Shown here piece after piece: positions 51,763-61,700 of a stretch of 64,000 nucleotides of DNA. Under the pieces are notes generated by a model. That model ran no database searches, was not told the DNA's origin, and saw only the letters and a program-made list of their open reading frames with translations. The DNA lies in NCBI GenBank assembly GCA_944324455.1, contig CALUWJ010000004.1:80053-144052 (forward strand), read 5' to 3'. Numbering within the stretch: position 1 is the stretch's first letter; each line of letters starts with the position of its first letter. Source of the stretch: Candidatus Gastranaerophilales bacterium (lineage in GTDB: Bacteria > Cyanobacteriota > Vampirovibrionia > Gastranaerophilales > Gastranaerophilaceae). Made by a program: the position numbers and the translations under genes.

Positions 51763-52233
51763 TTACTTGTTTTCAATTTTTTTTATAACATTTGTTGTGG
51801 ATTTTCCTTCAACAAGGCTTATAAATTCAACTTTTCCATTGTTTTTTAAGACCGTTTTTGCTTCAGGGAGTGTTTCAATGGTGTAGTCTGCTCCTTTTGT
51901 GTATATATTTGGTTTGATTTCATCTAAAAGTTTTTCAGGCGTATCTTCATCAAAAATAACAACATAATCCACAAAGCCAAGTTCTGATAAGAGTTCGGCT
52001 CTGTCTTGCTCGTTATTTATGGGGCGAGTTTCGCCTTTTAATCTTTTGACAGAACCATCTGAATTTAGCCCTATAATTAAAATATCACCAAATTGTGCGC
52101 TTTTTTTAAGATATCTTACATGACCTATGTGTAATATATCAAAACATCCGTTTGTAAAAACTATTTTTTTATTTTCTTTTTTTAAATTTTCAACTGTTGA
52201 AATAATATCTTTTCTATTTATTACTTGTCCCAT
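51763..52233 (-). CDS. rfaE2: D-beta-D-heptose 1-phosphate adenylyltransferase
   Basis: Forms ADP-heptose for the LPS inner core. The HxGH nucleotidyltransferase motif is clear in TNGCFDILHIGHVRYLKKS near 27-45; YTKGADYTIETLPE near 111-124 and FISLVEGKSTTNVI near 138-151 match RfaE2/HldE-C. 156 residues, so it is the stand-alone adenylyltransferase; no rfaE1 kinase domain is in the window. AAGGA precedes the ATG. A terminator hairpin precedes the gene. Confidence 0.93.
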   Translation of the reverse strand: MGQVINRKDIISTVENLKKENKKIVFTNGCFDILHIGHVRYLKKSAQFGDILIIGLNSDGSVKRLKGETRPINNEQDRAELLSELGFVDYVVIFDEDTPEKLLDEIKPNIYTKGADYTIETLPEAKTVLKNNGKVEFISLVEGKSTTNVIKKIENK

Positions 52234-52248
52234 TTTTTTCCTTTTAAA

Positions 52249-52271
52249 AAGCCGCCTTATGAAGGCGGCTT
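52249..52271 (-). terminator. Intrinsic terminator between the PPIase and rfaE2 genes
   Basis: AAGCCGCCTT (52249-52258), loop ATG, AAGGCGGCTT (52262-52271). On the minus strand it is followed by TTTTTAAAAG, ending the PPIase transcript 7-29 nt after its stop, just before the ribosome-binding site of rfaE2. Confidence 0.85.
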
Positions 52272-52277
52272 ATAAAT

Positions 52278-53411
52278 TTATTTTGCCTTTTTTTCAGAAT
52301 TGTTTTTTTGCTCTTGAGCTTTAATTTGTTCAGCCAGTGCTTCATCTAATTGTTTTTTAATGTTTTTAGGATTGATTGAATCATCCATATATTCAATAGT
52401 TGCATTTTGCTTTAAGCCTTCAAGAAATTTTTGGAAAGCTTGAAATTTATTTTGTCTTGTTAAGAATGTTTTAATATCCGCACTCACTGTTGATAGGGGT
52501 TGATATCCTTTTGCTGCTTTATCTTTAACTATGATAATATAGTAGCCTTGCGGTGTTTTGATTAGAGGGCTAACCACTCCAACTTTTTGTGAAAAAGCAA
52601 CATCAGCTAACTCTTTACCAAGTGCACCTTTTGTTACAAATCCTATATCTCCGCCATTTTGTGCACTGTTTTTATCTTGAGAATATTCTTTAGCTAATGC
52701 AGCAAAATTAGCAGGGTTTTTAGCTGCCTTTGCTTGAACTTCTTTAGCTAAATTTTCTTGTTTAGCTATTTCTTCTTTAACTTTTTCATCAATATTAGCA
52801 CTTGATAATTTAGCCTCTTTATCAGCTTCAGTTATATTTTTCTTAATTTCATTTTCATTACATGAAATTAAGATTTGTGAAAGTTTAACTCTTTCAGGTT
52901 GTTCAAATTGAAATTTATTTTGATTATAGAATTTTTTAACATCATTATCTGTTACTTTTGTTTTTGTAATAGAGTCAACCAATTTGTCTATTTTAACTTC
53001 ATTTGCCATATCGCTTTTTAGACGTTCATCAGATATATTGTTTTCTTTTAAAATCTTTTTAAATTGTTCTTCTGAACCGATTTGAGCAATTATTTGTTTT
53101 TTCTTTGCTTCAATTTCTTCATCTGTTGCGCTGATTTTTCTTTTTTCAAATTCTTGAGATAATAATTCTCTTGCAATTAAATCGTTTGTGTATCTCTCTT
53201 TTAAAGACAATACAGCATAGCTGTCATCTTTTTTAATTTCTTTAGGTGCATTTTTGAATTGCACATCTTTAATTTTATTGAAGTCTTCATAGTATTGTGC
53301 TTTTGTAATTTCTTTTCCGTTGATTTTTAATACAACGTCATTGCTTTTTGTGCAAGCGCAAAATAGCATCATAGAGCACAAAAGAGTAACAGCTAATTTT
53401 GTAAACTTCAT
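52278..53411 (-). CDS. Lipoprotein peptidyl-prolyl isomerase (SurA/PrsA type)
   Basis: Extracytoplasmic folding factor of 377 residues. Signal sequence 1-19 with a lipidation candidate Cys20 (LFCAC; the Phe at -3 is unusual). SurA-N-like helical domain (about 30-165), then a parvulin domain (about 170-315) with LSQILIS, FAALAKEYSQDKNSAQNGGDIGF and the GYYIIIVKDK end. The C-terminus is Lys/Glu/Gln-rich. GAGGAAAAA precedes the ATG. Likely helps outer-membrane or secreted proteins to fold. Confidence 0.88.
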   Translation of the reverse strand: MKFTKLAVTLLCSMMLFCACTKSNDVVLKINGKEITKAQYYEDFNKIKDVQFKNAPKEIKKDDSYAVLSLKERYTNDLIARELLSQEFEKRKISATDEEIEAKKKQIIAQIGSEEQFKKILKENNISDERLKSDMANEVKIDKLVDSITKTKVTDNDVKKFYNQNKFQFEQPERVKLSQILISCNENEIKKNITEADKEAKLSSANIDEKVKEEIAKQENLAKEVQAKAAKNPANFAALAKEYSQDKNSAQNGGDIGFVTKGALGKELADVAFSQKVGVVSPLIKTPQGYYIIIVKDKAAKGYQPLSTVSADIKTFLTRQNKFQAFQKFLEGLKQNATIEYMDDSINPKNIKKQLDEALAEQIKAQEQKNNSEKKAK

Positions 53412-53432
53412 TTTTTCCTCCTAATATATAGA

Positions 53433-56400
53433 TTATTGATTATTTACTTTGAAACTTAAAACTACTTCAGATATATAATAAAACAAATCTGACAATTTGT
53501 TAAATATTTCATCAAAATTATCTTCACGTTTATTCATAAGAAGTATTCCTTTTGTTTTATTAAGGTTTTTGGGTGGTTGAGAAAAGTTAAAATATCTTGT
53601 ATATTTTGAATCTATTTTTGATTTTAAAATATTCCATTCTTGTATAGTATAAGGGGTGTTAATTCTGATAAAATTGCCCGCTTGTCTTACTGCGCTTATA
53701 TTGGCTTGTGTTGCAAGTATTCTTAATTTAACAAGTTTAATTATATTTTCAACACACTCAGGGATAGTTGAAAATCTGTCTTTAAAATTAAGCTTCATAT
53801 CATCAAGCTCAGAAATTGATGTAACATCGGATAATCTTTTATATTCAAGAATTTTTTGTTCATAAGTTTGTGCCCAATCGTCTGGAACATAAGCATCTGC
53901 ATTAATATCAATTATAGCCGGTTCTTTTTTTGGCTCAGGTTTTTCATATGGGTTTTTATTTTGTTTTTGTTTAATATCATCAATGCACTCAGCTAATAAA
54001 TTACAATATGTATCAAATCCGACATTAACCATTTGTCCGTGTTGGTGTGTTCCTAAAATATTTCCTATGCCTCTTATTTCTATATCCCTTAAAGCGATTT
54101 GATAACCGCTTCCAAGGCTTGTAAAGTCTTTAATTGAATCTAGTCTTTTTTTGGCTTGTTCATTTAATTCTTTTGATTTTTTATAAAAACAAAAACAATA
54201 GGCTTGTCTATCTGAACGACCTACTCTGCCTCTTAATTGATATAATTGAGCTAAGCCAAACCTATCGGCATCGTGGATTATCATTGTGTTTGCGTTTGGA
54301 ATATCAAGTCCTGATTCAATTATTGTTGTAGATAGCAAAATATCAAATTCTTTTTGTTCAAAACCGCAGATGATATTTTCCAATTCTTTTTCGTTCATTT
54401 GCCCGTGAGCTATTGCAATTCTGGCGTTTGGAACAATGGAGGATAATTTTTCGCTAAATTTATTAATTGTTTCAACCCTGTTATAAAGATAGAAAACTTG
54501 CCCATCTCTTTGCATTTCTTGATTAATTGCATTTTTAACATAGTTTTCACTAAATTCACCAACATAAGTTTTAATAGGAAGCCTGTTTTTGGGAGGGGTG
54601 TTTATAATAGATAAATCTTTTAAACCTGATAGCGCCATATTAAGGGTTCTTGGAATAGGAGTGGCACTAAGAGATAGAACATCAATATTTTCTTTAAATT
54701 TTTTGAGTTTTTCTTTATGTCTTACTCCAAATTTGTGTTCTTCATCTATAACTAAAAGTCCAAGCTTTTTAAAACTAATGTCGTCTGATAAAAGCCTATG
54801 GGTTCCGATTATGGCATCAATTTTGCCTTCATTTATTTCTTTTACAATTTCATTTTGTTCTTTTTTAGAACAAAATCTGTTTAAAACTTTTATTTTGACA
54901 TCGAAAGGCTCAAATCTTTGTCTTATGGTTTCAAAATGTTGCATGGTAAGAATTGTTGTAGGGGCAATTAGCGCTGTTTGATAACCTGACATAATTGCTT
55001 TAAACATTGCTCTTAGTGCAATTTCAGTTTTGCCAAAACCTACATCAGCGCAAATTAATCTATCCATGGGTTTTGAGTCTTCCATGTCTTTTTTTGTTTC
55101 AATTATTGCTTTCATCTGATCGGGCGTTTCGGTGTATTCAAAATTTTCTTCCATTTCATATTGCCAATTGGTATCAGGTTCAAATTCAATTCCTTTTGCG
55201 ATTTTTCTTTTGGCATATAAATCTAATAAATCATAAGCGATTAATTCAACTTCTTTTTTGGCTTTTGTTTTTGTATTTTCCCAAGAAGCACCGCCCATTT
55301 TGGATAATTTTGGTTTTTGAGAGGACACTCCTCTATATCTATTTAAAAGATTTATTTGTTCGGCAGGCATGAAAAGCTTGTCTGTTCCTTGGAATTGAAT
55401 TTCAAGGTAATCTTTTTGGTTGTCATCTATTGTTTGTTTAACTATGCCATTATAAATACCAATCCCATGGACATAATGGACAACATATTCGCCGATTTTT
55501 ATATCGTTAATTGAATCGATGTAATCTTGAGTTTGCTTGTTTGAATAATATTTTTTTGTGGTTATATCTCTATTGTGTTTATTAAAAAGTTCTTTATCAG
55601 ATAAAAATAAAATTTTATCTTGTGATATTTTTTCATCTTTTGAAATTGCTCCTCCTGAAGCTATATCAGGAAAATAAAAAATATCATCTGAAAAAATTTC
55701 AAGTTCATCAAAAATATGTTTTAATCTGGTTGGGAAATTTGTACAGATGTAAATCTTAAACCCATCATTTAAATATTTTTTAATAAAATTAGAAATATCT
55801 GAAATATTGGTGGATAAAATTGGAGGCAGAGATAAATCAAATTCAATTATTTTATCCCAATCATCAGATAAAAAATTATCAAGGCCTATGATTTTAAATT
55901 TTTTGAGTTGTTTTAAAAATTCTTCCTCGTTAGTGTGGTTTAGTTTTAAAAGAGGAAGTTTTAATTTTGAATTAATCGAATCAATATAATTTTGATTATA
56001 GGTTTCATCTATGTTTTTATATTTTGATAAAATTTGACTTGTTTCATTGAAAACTAAAACATAGTCATTAAAAAAATCTAATACAGATGAAGTTTTATCG
56101 CAAAAATAATTTATATAATATTCAATCCCTTCAAAATATCCTGTTTCATCAATTTTTTCAATTAATTCATTTTTAATTTTATCAATAAACTCATCATCTG
56201 ATTTTATATTTTTAATTTCTTTTTTAAATTTTTCTTTTTTTTCATCATCTAAAATAAATTTATATAATGGAAAAATTTTTGTTTCATCAATGCTTTTGAA
56301 GCTTTTTTGCGTATTTGGATTAAAATATCTTATATCTTCAATGGTGTCAGCAAAAAATTCAACTCTTATCGGATTGTTATCAAGAGAATAAACATCTAAA

Positions 56401-56918
56401 ATATCTCCCCTGAGCGCAAATTCACCGATATCTGAAACATTTGTTGTTCTTTTGTAGCCATAAGAAATTAATTTTTCTGCTATTTTAGAATAATCAATTG
56501 TGTCGTTCTTCTTTAATTTGATTATATTTTCTTTATAAAATTCTAATGGTGCAAACCTTTCAAATAAGGCTTTTGTATTCATTAAAATAATATCAGGTTG
56601 AGATAATATTATATTAAGCTGCTCTTGATAGATATAATAATTTTTTTCTAATTCAGTATAAAAACTGATATCTTGAGAAGGGAAAACTTTACTTTCAAGG
56701 TTTAAAAGGGTGTGTAAATCTTTTTGAATTTTTAGGGCTGATTGTTCATCTTGGGTTATATAGATAATTTTCTTTTTATTTTTTAAAATTGAATTAATTG
56801 TAAAAAGATTAAAAGGTGCAATCATTCCATTTAGAACAATCTTCCCTTTTGCATTTGATTTTAAAAAGGAATTAAGGCAATCAAGATTAATGTTTTTAAA
56901 ATTATCTATTTTTTGCAT
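53433..56918 (-). CDS. mfd: Transcription-repair coupling factor
   Basis: Mfd removes RNA polymerase stalled at lesions and recruits UvrA. 1161 residues with the full order: UvrB-like N-terminal part, RNA-polymerase interaction domain at about 475-545 (IGEYVVHYVHGIGIYNG), SF2 helicase with Walker A ADVGFGKTE near 628, DEEH box, LSATPIPRTLNMALSG, GRVGRS motif VI and the TRCF C-terminal domain from about 1010. The start overlaps the ROK kinase stop by 13 nt. Confidence 0.97.
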   Translation of the reverse strand: MQKIDNFKNINLDCLNSFLKSNAKGKIVLNGMIAPFNLFTINSILKNKKKIIYITQDEQSALKIQKDLHTLLNLESKVFPSQDISFYTELEKNYYIYQEQLNIILSQPDIILMNTKALFERFAPLEFYKENIIKLKKNDTIDYSKIAEKLISYGYKRTTNVSDIGEFALRGDILDVYSLDNNPIRVEFFADTIEDIRYFNPNTQKSFKSIDETKIFPLYKFILDDEKKEKFKKEIKNIKSDDEFIDKIKNELIEKIDETGYFEGIEYYINYFCDKTSSVLDFFNDYVLVFNETSQILSKYKNIDETYNQNYIDSINSKLKLPLLKLNHTNEEEFLKQLKKFKIIGLDNFLSDDWDKIIEFDLSLPPILSTNISDISNFIKKYLNDGFKIYICTNFPTRLKHIFDELEIFSDDIFYFPDIASGGAISKDEKISQDKILFLSDKELFNKHNRDITTKKYYSNKQTQDYIDSINDIKIGEYVVHYVHGIGIYNGIVKQTIDDNQKDYLEIQFQGTDKLFMPAEQINLLNRYRGVSSQKPKLSKMGGASWENTKTKAKKEVELIAYDLLDLYAKRKIAKGIEFEPDTNWQYEMEENFEYTETPDQMKAIIETKKDMEDSKPMDRLICADVGFGKTEIALRAMFKAIMSGYQTALIAPTTILTMQHFETIRQRFEPFDVKIKVLNRFCSKKEQNEIVKEINEGKIDAIIGTHRLLSDDISFKKLGLLVIDEEHKFGVRHKEKLKKFKENIDVLSLSATPIPRTLNMALSGLKDLSIINTPPKNRLPIKTYVGEFSENYVKNAINQEMQRDGQVFYLYNRVETINKFSEKLSSIVPNARIAIAHGQMNEKELENIICGFEQKEFDILLSTTIIESGLDIPNANTMIIHDADRFGLAQLYQLRGRVGRSDRQAYCFCFYKKSKELNEQAKKRLDSIKDFTSLGSGYQIALRDIEIRGIGNILGTHQHGQMVNVGFDTYCNLLAECIDDIKQKQNKNPYEKPEPKKEPAIIDINADAYVPDDWAQTYEQKILEYKRLSDVTSISELDDMKLNFKDRFSTIPECVENIIKLVKLRILATQANISAVRQAGNFIRINTPYTIQEWNILKSKIDSKYTRYFNFSQPPKNLNKTKGILLMNKREDNFDEIFNKLSDLFYYISEVVLSFKVNNQ

Positions 56919-57871
56919 AATCTGTATTCTTCGATTAAACTTGCGCCGATTACTCCTGAATAATCTTCAAGTTGTGCTTTTTTAAATTCTGTTTTGCTTG
57001 AAGTTATACTAAGAGCTTTATTTTTAGCAAGACGTATTGTTTTAAGGTATATTTCATCAATTCCTTGGATTAATCCGCCCCCTAAAATAACCAATTCCGG
57101 ATTAAAGAAGTTTATAGCACTTGCTAAACCGCCTGAAAGATATTCAATAGCTTCATTTACAAATTGGCTAACGACTTCATCGTGGGCATCAAGAGATTTT
57201 TTAATGTGTTTTGTTGAAATGTTTTGACCATCGCAAAATTCTGTTATAATTGAGCTTCTACCTTTTTTAATTGCGCCTTGAATTCTTGATTCAATAGCAC
57301 TTCTTGATGCATAAGCCTCAAGACAGCCCGCTGCACCGCAATTACAGCTTCTACCGTTTAAATCAACAACAACATGACCCAATTCGCCGGCTGAGCCTGT
57401 TGCGCCGTGGTAGATTTTTCCATCTATAACTAAACAGGAGCCAATTCCTGTTCCTACAAATACGCAAAGTATATTTTTATATCCTTTTCCTGCCCCTAAA
57501 AGGAGTTCAGCTATGGTTGCAGCTTCTACGTCATTTGCTAAATAAGTTTTGATATTATATTTTTCTTCAATTTCTTTTTTTAAATTTAAATTTTTGCACT
57601 GTAAATTGCAAGCGTTAATTAATATTCCTTCTTTTCTATCTACTTGTCCTGCTATTGCAATGCCTATTGAAGAAATTTCATCTTTATCTGTTTTTGAAAT
57701 TTCAAAAAGCTCATCAATTGCTTCGGTTAGTTTCGTGAAAACTTTTTTGTTTCCTTTTTCTTTTTTTGTTTTTTTCTTGACTGAAAAAAGAATTTTATTT
57801 GTTTCTTTTTCGATTAAGGCACAAAGCACCTTTGTTCCGCCTAAATCTATTCCTATATTATATTTTTTCAT
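56906..57871 (-). CDS. ROK-family sugar kinase, probable glucokinase
   Basis: 321-residue ROK kinase. NIGIDLGGTKVLCALI (phosphate-binding) at the N-terminus, LANDVEAATIAELLLGAGKGYKN, GTGIGSCLVIDGKIYHGATGSAGELGH with the zinc His, and the C-x-C-x4-C motif CNCGAAGCLE are all present; the catalytic Asp is in ANDVEA. Glucose is the most likely substrate but other hexoses or N-acyl-hexosamines cannot be excluded. It shares one nt with the acyltransferase gene upstream. Confidence 0.88.
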   Translation of the reverse strand: MKKYNIGIDLGGTKVLCALIEKETNKILFSVKKKTKKEKGNKKVFTKLTEAIDELFEISKTDKDEISSIGIAIAGQVDRKEGILINACNLQCKNLNLKKEIEEKYNIKTYLANDVEAATIAELLLGAGKGYKNILCVFVGTGIGSCLVIDGKIYHGATGSAGELGHVVVDLNGRSCNCGAAGCLEAYASRSAIESRIQGAIKKGRSSIITEFCDGQNISTKHIKKSLDAHDEVVSQFVNEAIEYLSGGLASAINFFNPELVILGGGLIQGIDEIYLKTIRLAKNKALSITSSKTEFKKAQLEDYSGVIGASLIEEYRLCKK

Positions 57872-58701
57872 TATTGTTTATTGCTGTCTTTCATTCCGAT
57901 ATTTTTAAGTCTGCGCTCAATATCACGCCACCAGCTTAGTTTTTGTTTAAAAAGATAATAATAGCCTTCAAAATTGCCTTTTGAAATATTTAACTGCTGA
58001 TTGTCGCACAATTGTTCAAATTCACGCTCTAATTTGTGGCAAAATTCTTTTCTATCTTCCTTGAATTCATAAAAAGTTTTAACTTCGCCAAACTCCATTA
58101 CGACTTCGGGCTTATCTTGCCTTAAAAATATGTAATTTACGCTAACAGGACAAAGGTTAATTCCACCAAATTGTTTAACTGCATTTTGAACCAAATACGC
58201 TAATCCTGATTGAAAAACTTCGGGCCTATAATGTGGTGGTCTGATTATTCCTTGCGGGAACAGCCAAAAATTAATATCAGGTTTATCAAGAGTTGTTGCT
58301 GCATATTTTAGGGATTTCATTGCGTCTTGAGCTGATTTTTTATTAACAGGAAAGCAGCCTATATATTGAAATAGAGGAAATCTGTTCATTTCTTCAATCA
58401 TAAGGCGCAATCTTCCATGCATTATTCTTCTTGCAACAGTAAAACCAATTATGCCATCCCACCAATTATTGTGGTTTGTGTAAAATAGTGTTGCTTTTGT
58501 TTTGTCTCTTTTTTCAAGATTTTCATATCCTTTATACATCAAGGAATGAAATCTTTTTTCTACCATTTTTTTAAAAACATAATCAGCAATCATCATCCAA
58601 AACGGATTATCTTTTGCTGTTCTGAATTTTTCTTCTCTGTTTCTTAATATCGTTGGAGGTGTGTCACAGTATAAATGTTGTGGAGATTTTAGGTTAGTCA
58701 T
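57871..58701 (-). CDS. PlsC-like glycerolipid acyltransferase
   Basis: 276 residues of the lysophosphatidate acyltransferase fold: motif NHNNWWD (His77, Asp82) is the catalytic HxxxxD, FPVNKKSAQDAM near 117-128 and the LFPQGIIRPP near 146-155 correspond to motifs II and III. Substrate may be 1-acyl-glycerol-3-phosphate or another lipid acceptor. No membrane helix is clear. It lies 16 nt downstream of the zinc-ribbon NTPase gene. Confidence 0.85.
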   Translation of the reverse strand: MTNLKSPQHLYCDTPPTILRNREEKFRTAKDNPFWMMIADYVFKKMVEKRFHSLMYKGYENLEKRDKTKATLFYTNHNNWWDGIIGFTVARRIMHGRLRLMIEEMNRFPLFQYIGCFPVNKKSAQDAMKSLKYAATTLDKPDINFWLFPQGIIRPPHYRPEVFQSGLAYLVQNAVKQFGGINLCPVSVNYIFLRQDKPEVVMEFGEVKTFYEFKEDRKEFCHKLEREFEQLCDNQQLNISKGNFEGYYYLFKQKLSWWRDIERRLKNIGMKDSNKQ

Positions 58702-58717
58702 GAATTATACCCCAATT

Positions 58718-61700
58718 TTATTTATCCTCTATTATTCGGTTTAGCTGGCAATGTGCTCTAAATGATGTCATTTCTTTTTCTAGTTTTTTGACATATTTTT
58801 TAAGATTTAGATTGTTTGCCATATCTATGGTTCTATTATACATTTTTAAAACATTTTGTGCATATTCGTATTTTTTATTGTCCGGTTGTTGACTTAAACA
58901 TTCTCTTGCAATATTTGCTCTAAGCTCATTTAATCGTACCTGTAAATATATTAATTCATTCGATAAAGCGCTTTCAAGAGCTAAATCACAATACATTTTT
59001 GCATTTTCTTTATCGTTTAGTTTTAAATATGCTTTTGCTAATAATTCTTGGAATAATATTTTAAAGAATGAATTGTTGTTTTGTGCGTTTTCACATATTT
59101 TAACTGCTTTTTCGCAAATTTCAATACAATACATATCGGTTTTATTATTAGCGGTGGCAGCAGCACTTATATACCAAGCTAAAAGAGCTCCAAATGCAAT
59201 TTTTTTGCTTGAAAAATATTGCATTTCTTGTGTTGCAATCTCAATTGCTTTTAAATATGATTTTTCTTCTAATAAAACATAAGCTAAAAGCGTTTTTAAA
59301 ATATTTTTAGCTACTTCATCATTGCAGTTGTTGGCATAAGCTGTAGCTTCAAAAAGTTCATCTTTAATTGTTTCAAAATCCATTTTGAATATTTTATTGA
59401 TTAAGGTTAAGATATTCCATTTGCATACAAAATGCGGACTATCAATAACATAGGAATAATCTTTTAAAAGTTCTTGCAATATTAAATCTGATTCTTCAAA
59501 ATAGCCTTTTGAAGTATTTGCCATTGCTTCTGAGAATTCAAGTTTTACTTTTAGAGCTTCAATTCTTGGACCTTTTTCTTTTTGAAGAACTTTGTTTATT
59601 TCTTCAATAAGCTCAAAAGCCAAAGGAGAACCTTGCTGACAATAACTTTGGGCTAAAATAATATTGGCTTCAATCCAAGTATAGAAAATTTCTTGTTGAG
59701 TAATCCATTTATTTTTTGAAAAGAAATTTAAATGTTTTTGAAGTATCGGATTGATTTCTGTATTAACAAGGCTTGCGATTTCTTCCCAAGAGCCAAGCTG
59801 CAAAAGAGCCTCAAGTTTTCTTGTTTTAATAAGCGCTTTTTGAAGATCAACTGTGGCTCTTTTTTCTGATTTATCGTCTTTATCAAAATATTTTAAAATA
59901 TTATCCACTACTTCAACAACAGCAGTGTAATCTTGAGTTAAATATGAACTTCTAACCAAATAACCCGATAAATCAATAACTTTATTAACATCGTTTAATT
60001 TTTGAGCTGCAACTATTACATTAGAAAGATAGTCTTTTGCTTCTTGCGGGCTTTTTATATAGATTAATTTTCCTAATCTTTCACAAATATTGTTTTTGGT
60101 GTATTCGAAATTATCAAGTTTAACATTTTCAAGCAAAATTAAACTTTGTTTTTGTGCCATAGCATAAATATTAATATCTCCGATATAATTAGCATATTGC
60201 AAATTTCTTGTCCAAAGTACATAGGCTAATTGTTTATCATCTGTAATTTGAGCTAAAATAGGGCAAATTAAGGGTGTTGAGATAATTTTATTATTTAATT
60301 CTGCTAGTAATTTTTTAGCATCATCTTTTATAATTTCCTCTTCTTTTGCTTTGATGTAGCAATATGACCAAGTTAAAGAGTTTTTAAAGCCATATATATC
60401 ACTTGTTTTGCGTTTTATATAACCTCTTTTTTCTAACCTTGCAACAAGGTCAAAGAAATCATCTTCGTTTAATTGAAATACGCTTGATAAAAGCTTATAG
60501 TCCAATTTATCACCTAATAGAGAGGCGACATTTAAAAATTTATATTCTGCGCAGAAATTTTGTTTTAAGAAATCCAATCTTTCAAACAGACACTGTTCAA
60601 GAGTTTGCGGGATTTCAGTGTTTTCAAATTTTGTATCATATTTAACAATTTTATCTTTAATGGTTAGGATTTTTCTTTCAAATAAATATTGCAAAATTTG
60701 TTCAATATAGGCAATATTTCCTTGTGTATTATATGCAATTTGAGAAAGGATTTCGTTTGGAATTTCGCAATTTTGTCCTAATATTTTTTTGACAAATATT
60801 TTAGATTCCGATGTGTTTAATTTTCTTAATGAAATATTCAGACAATTGTTATTGTTTAGTTTGTTTGATTGAAAATAAATTGTAATTGAGTGTTCATTTT
60901 TATAACCCAAAATCATTTTAGCATCATGGGCAAAATAATCATTATCTACAAGATATTTTATAAATCCGTATGAAGATTCATCGATTAAATCAAAATCATC
61001 TATTATAAAAATAACATTTCTTTTTTGCTTTATATGTTCAAAAATATCTTTTAAGTATTTAAATGTTATTTCTTTATTGATTAAAATATTTTCAAAATAA
61101 TCTCTTTTTAGGGGATAAATTAAATTAGCAAGTGTTTCAAGATTTTCTTGGTCAATTTTATCCAGCTGTAATTTTTCTAATACATTTTTTTCAAAAGCTT
61201 TAATATTGAATTCACCATTTAATACATTAGGGCAATCAAAAAGACTCATAAAAAAGCTTTGAATTAAGCCGTAGGGGCTAATTTGAGTTAAAGCAGAGCA
61301 TTGAGAATAAAATACGACTGTATTTTTCATTCCTGATTTTGAAACTCTATAGTATAGGTCATCTAAAAGATGTGTTTTTCCGGCACCTCTTGGAGCATTA
61401 ACTGAAATTGCTCTAATTGGAGAATTGTTTTCAGATAGATTATTTAAAATTATTTCAAGAGCTTTATCGTATTTTTCATCTTTTGTTTCTTTGAAAACAG
61501 GTTTTTGTTCCAAAAATACAAGTTTATATGAATCAGTTGAAATTTTAATTAACGATAATTCGTTGTTTAATCTTGGATATACTCCGTTTGTGACGATAAC
61601 ATCCTTGTCAGAGCCAAGTTTTAATTGTTTAATTTCTTTGTTTTTTTCTGCTTCTTCAATAGTTGAAATTGCAAATTTATAGGATAAACCGGCATCAAGG

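Noticed and set aside
58704..58709. Perfect TATAAT on the minus strand two nt before the acyltransferase ATG
   Set aside because: A start from it would fall inside the gene; the gene lies 16 nt after the NTPase stop and is more simply co-transcribed.
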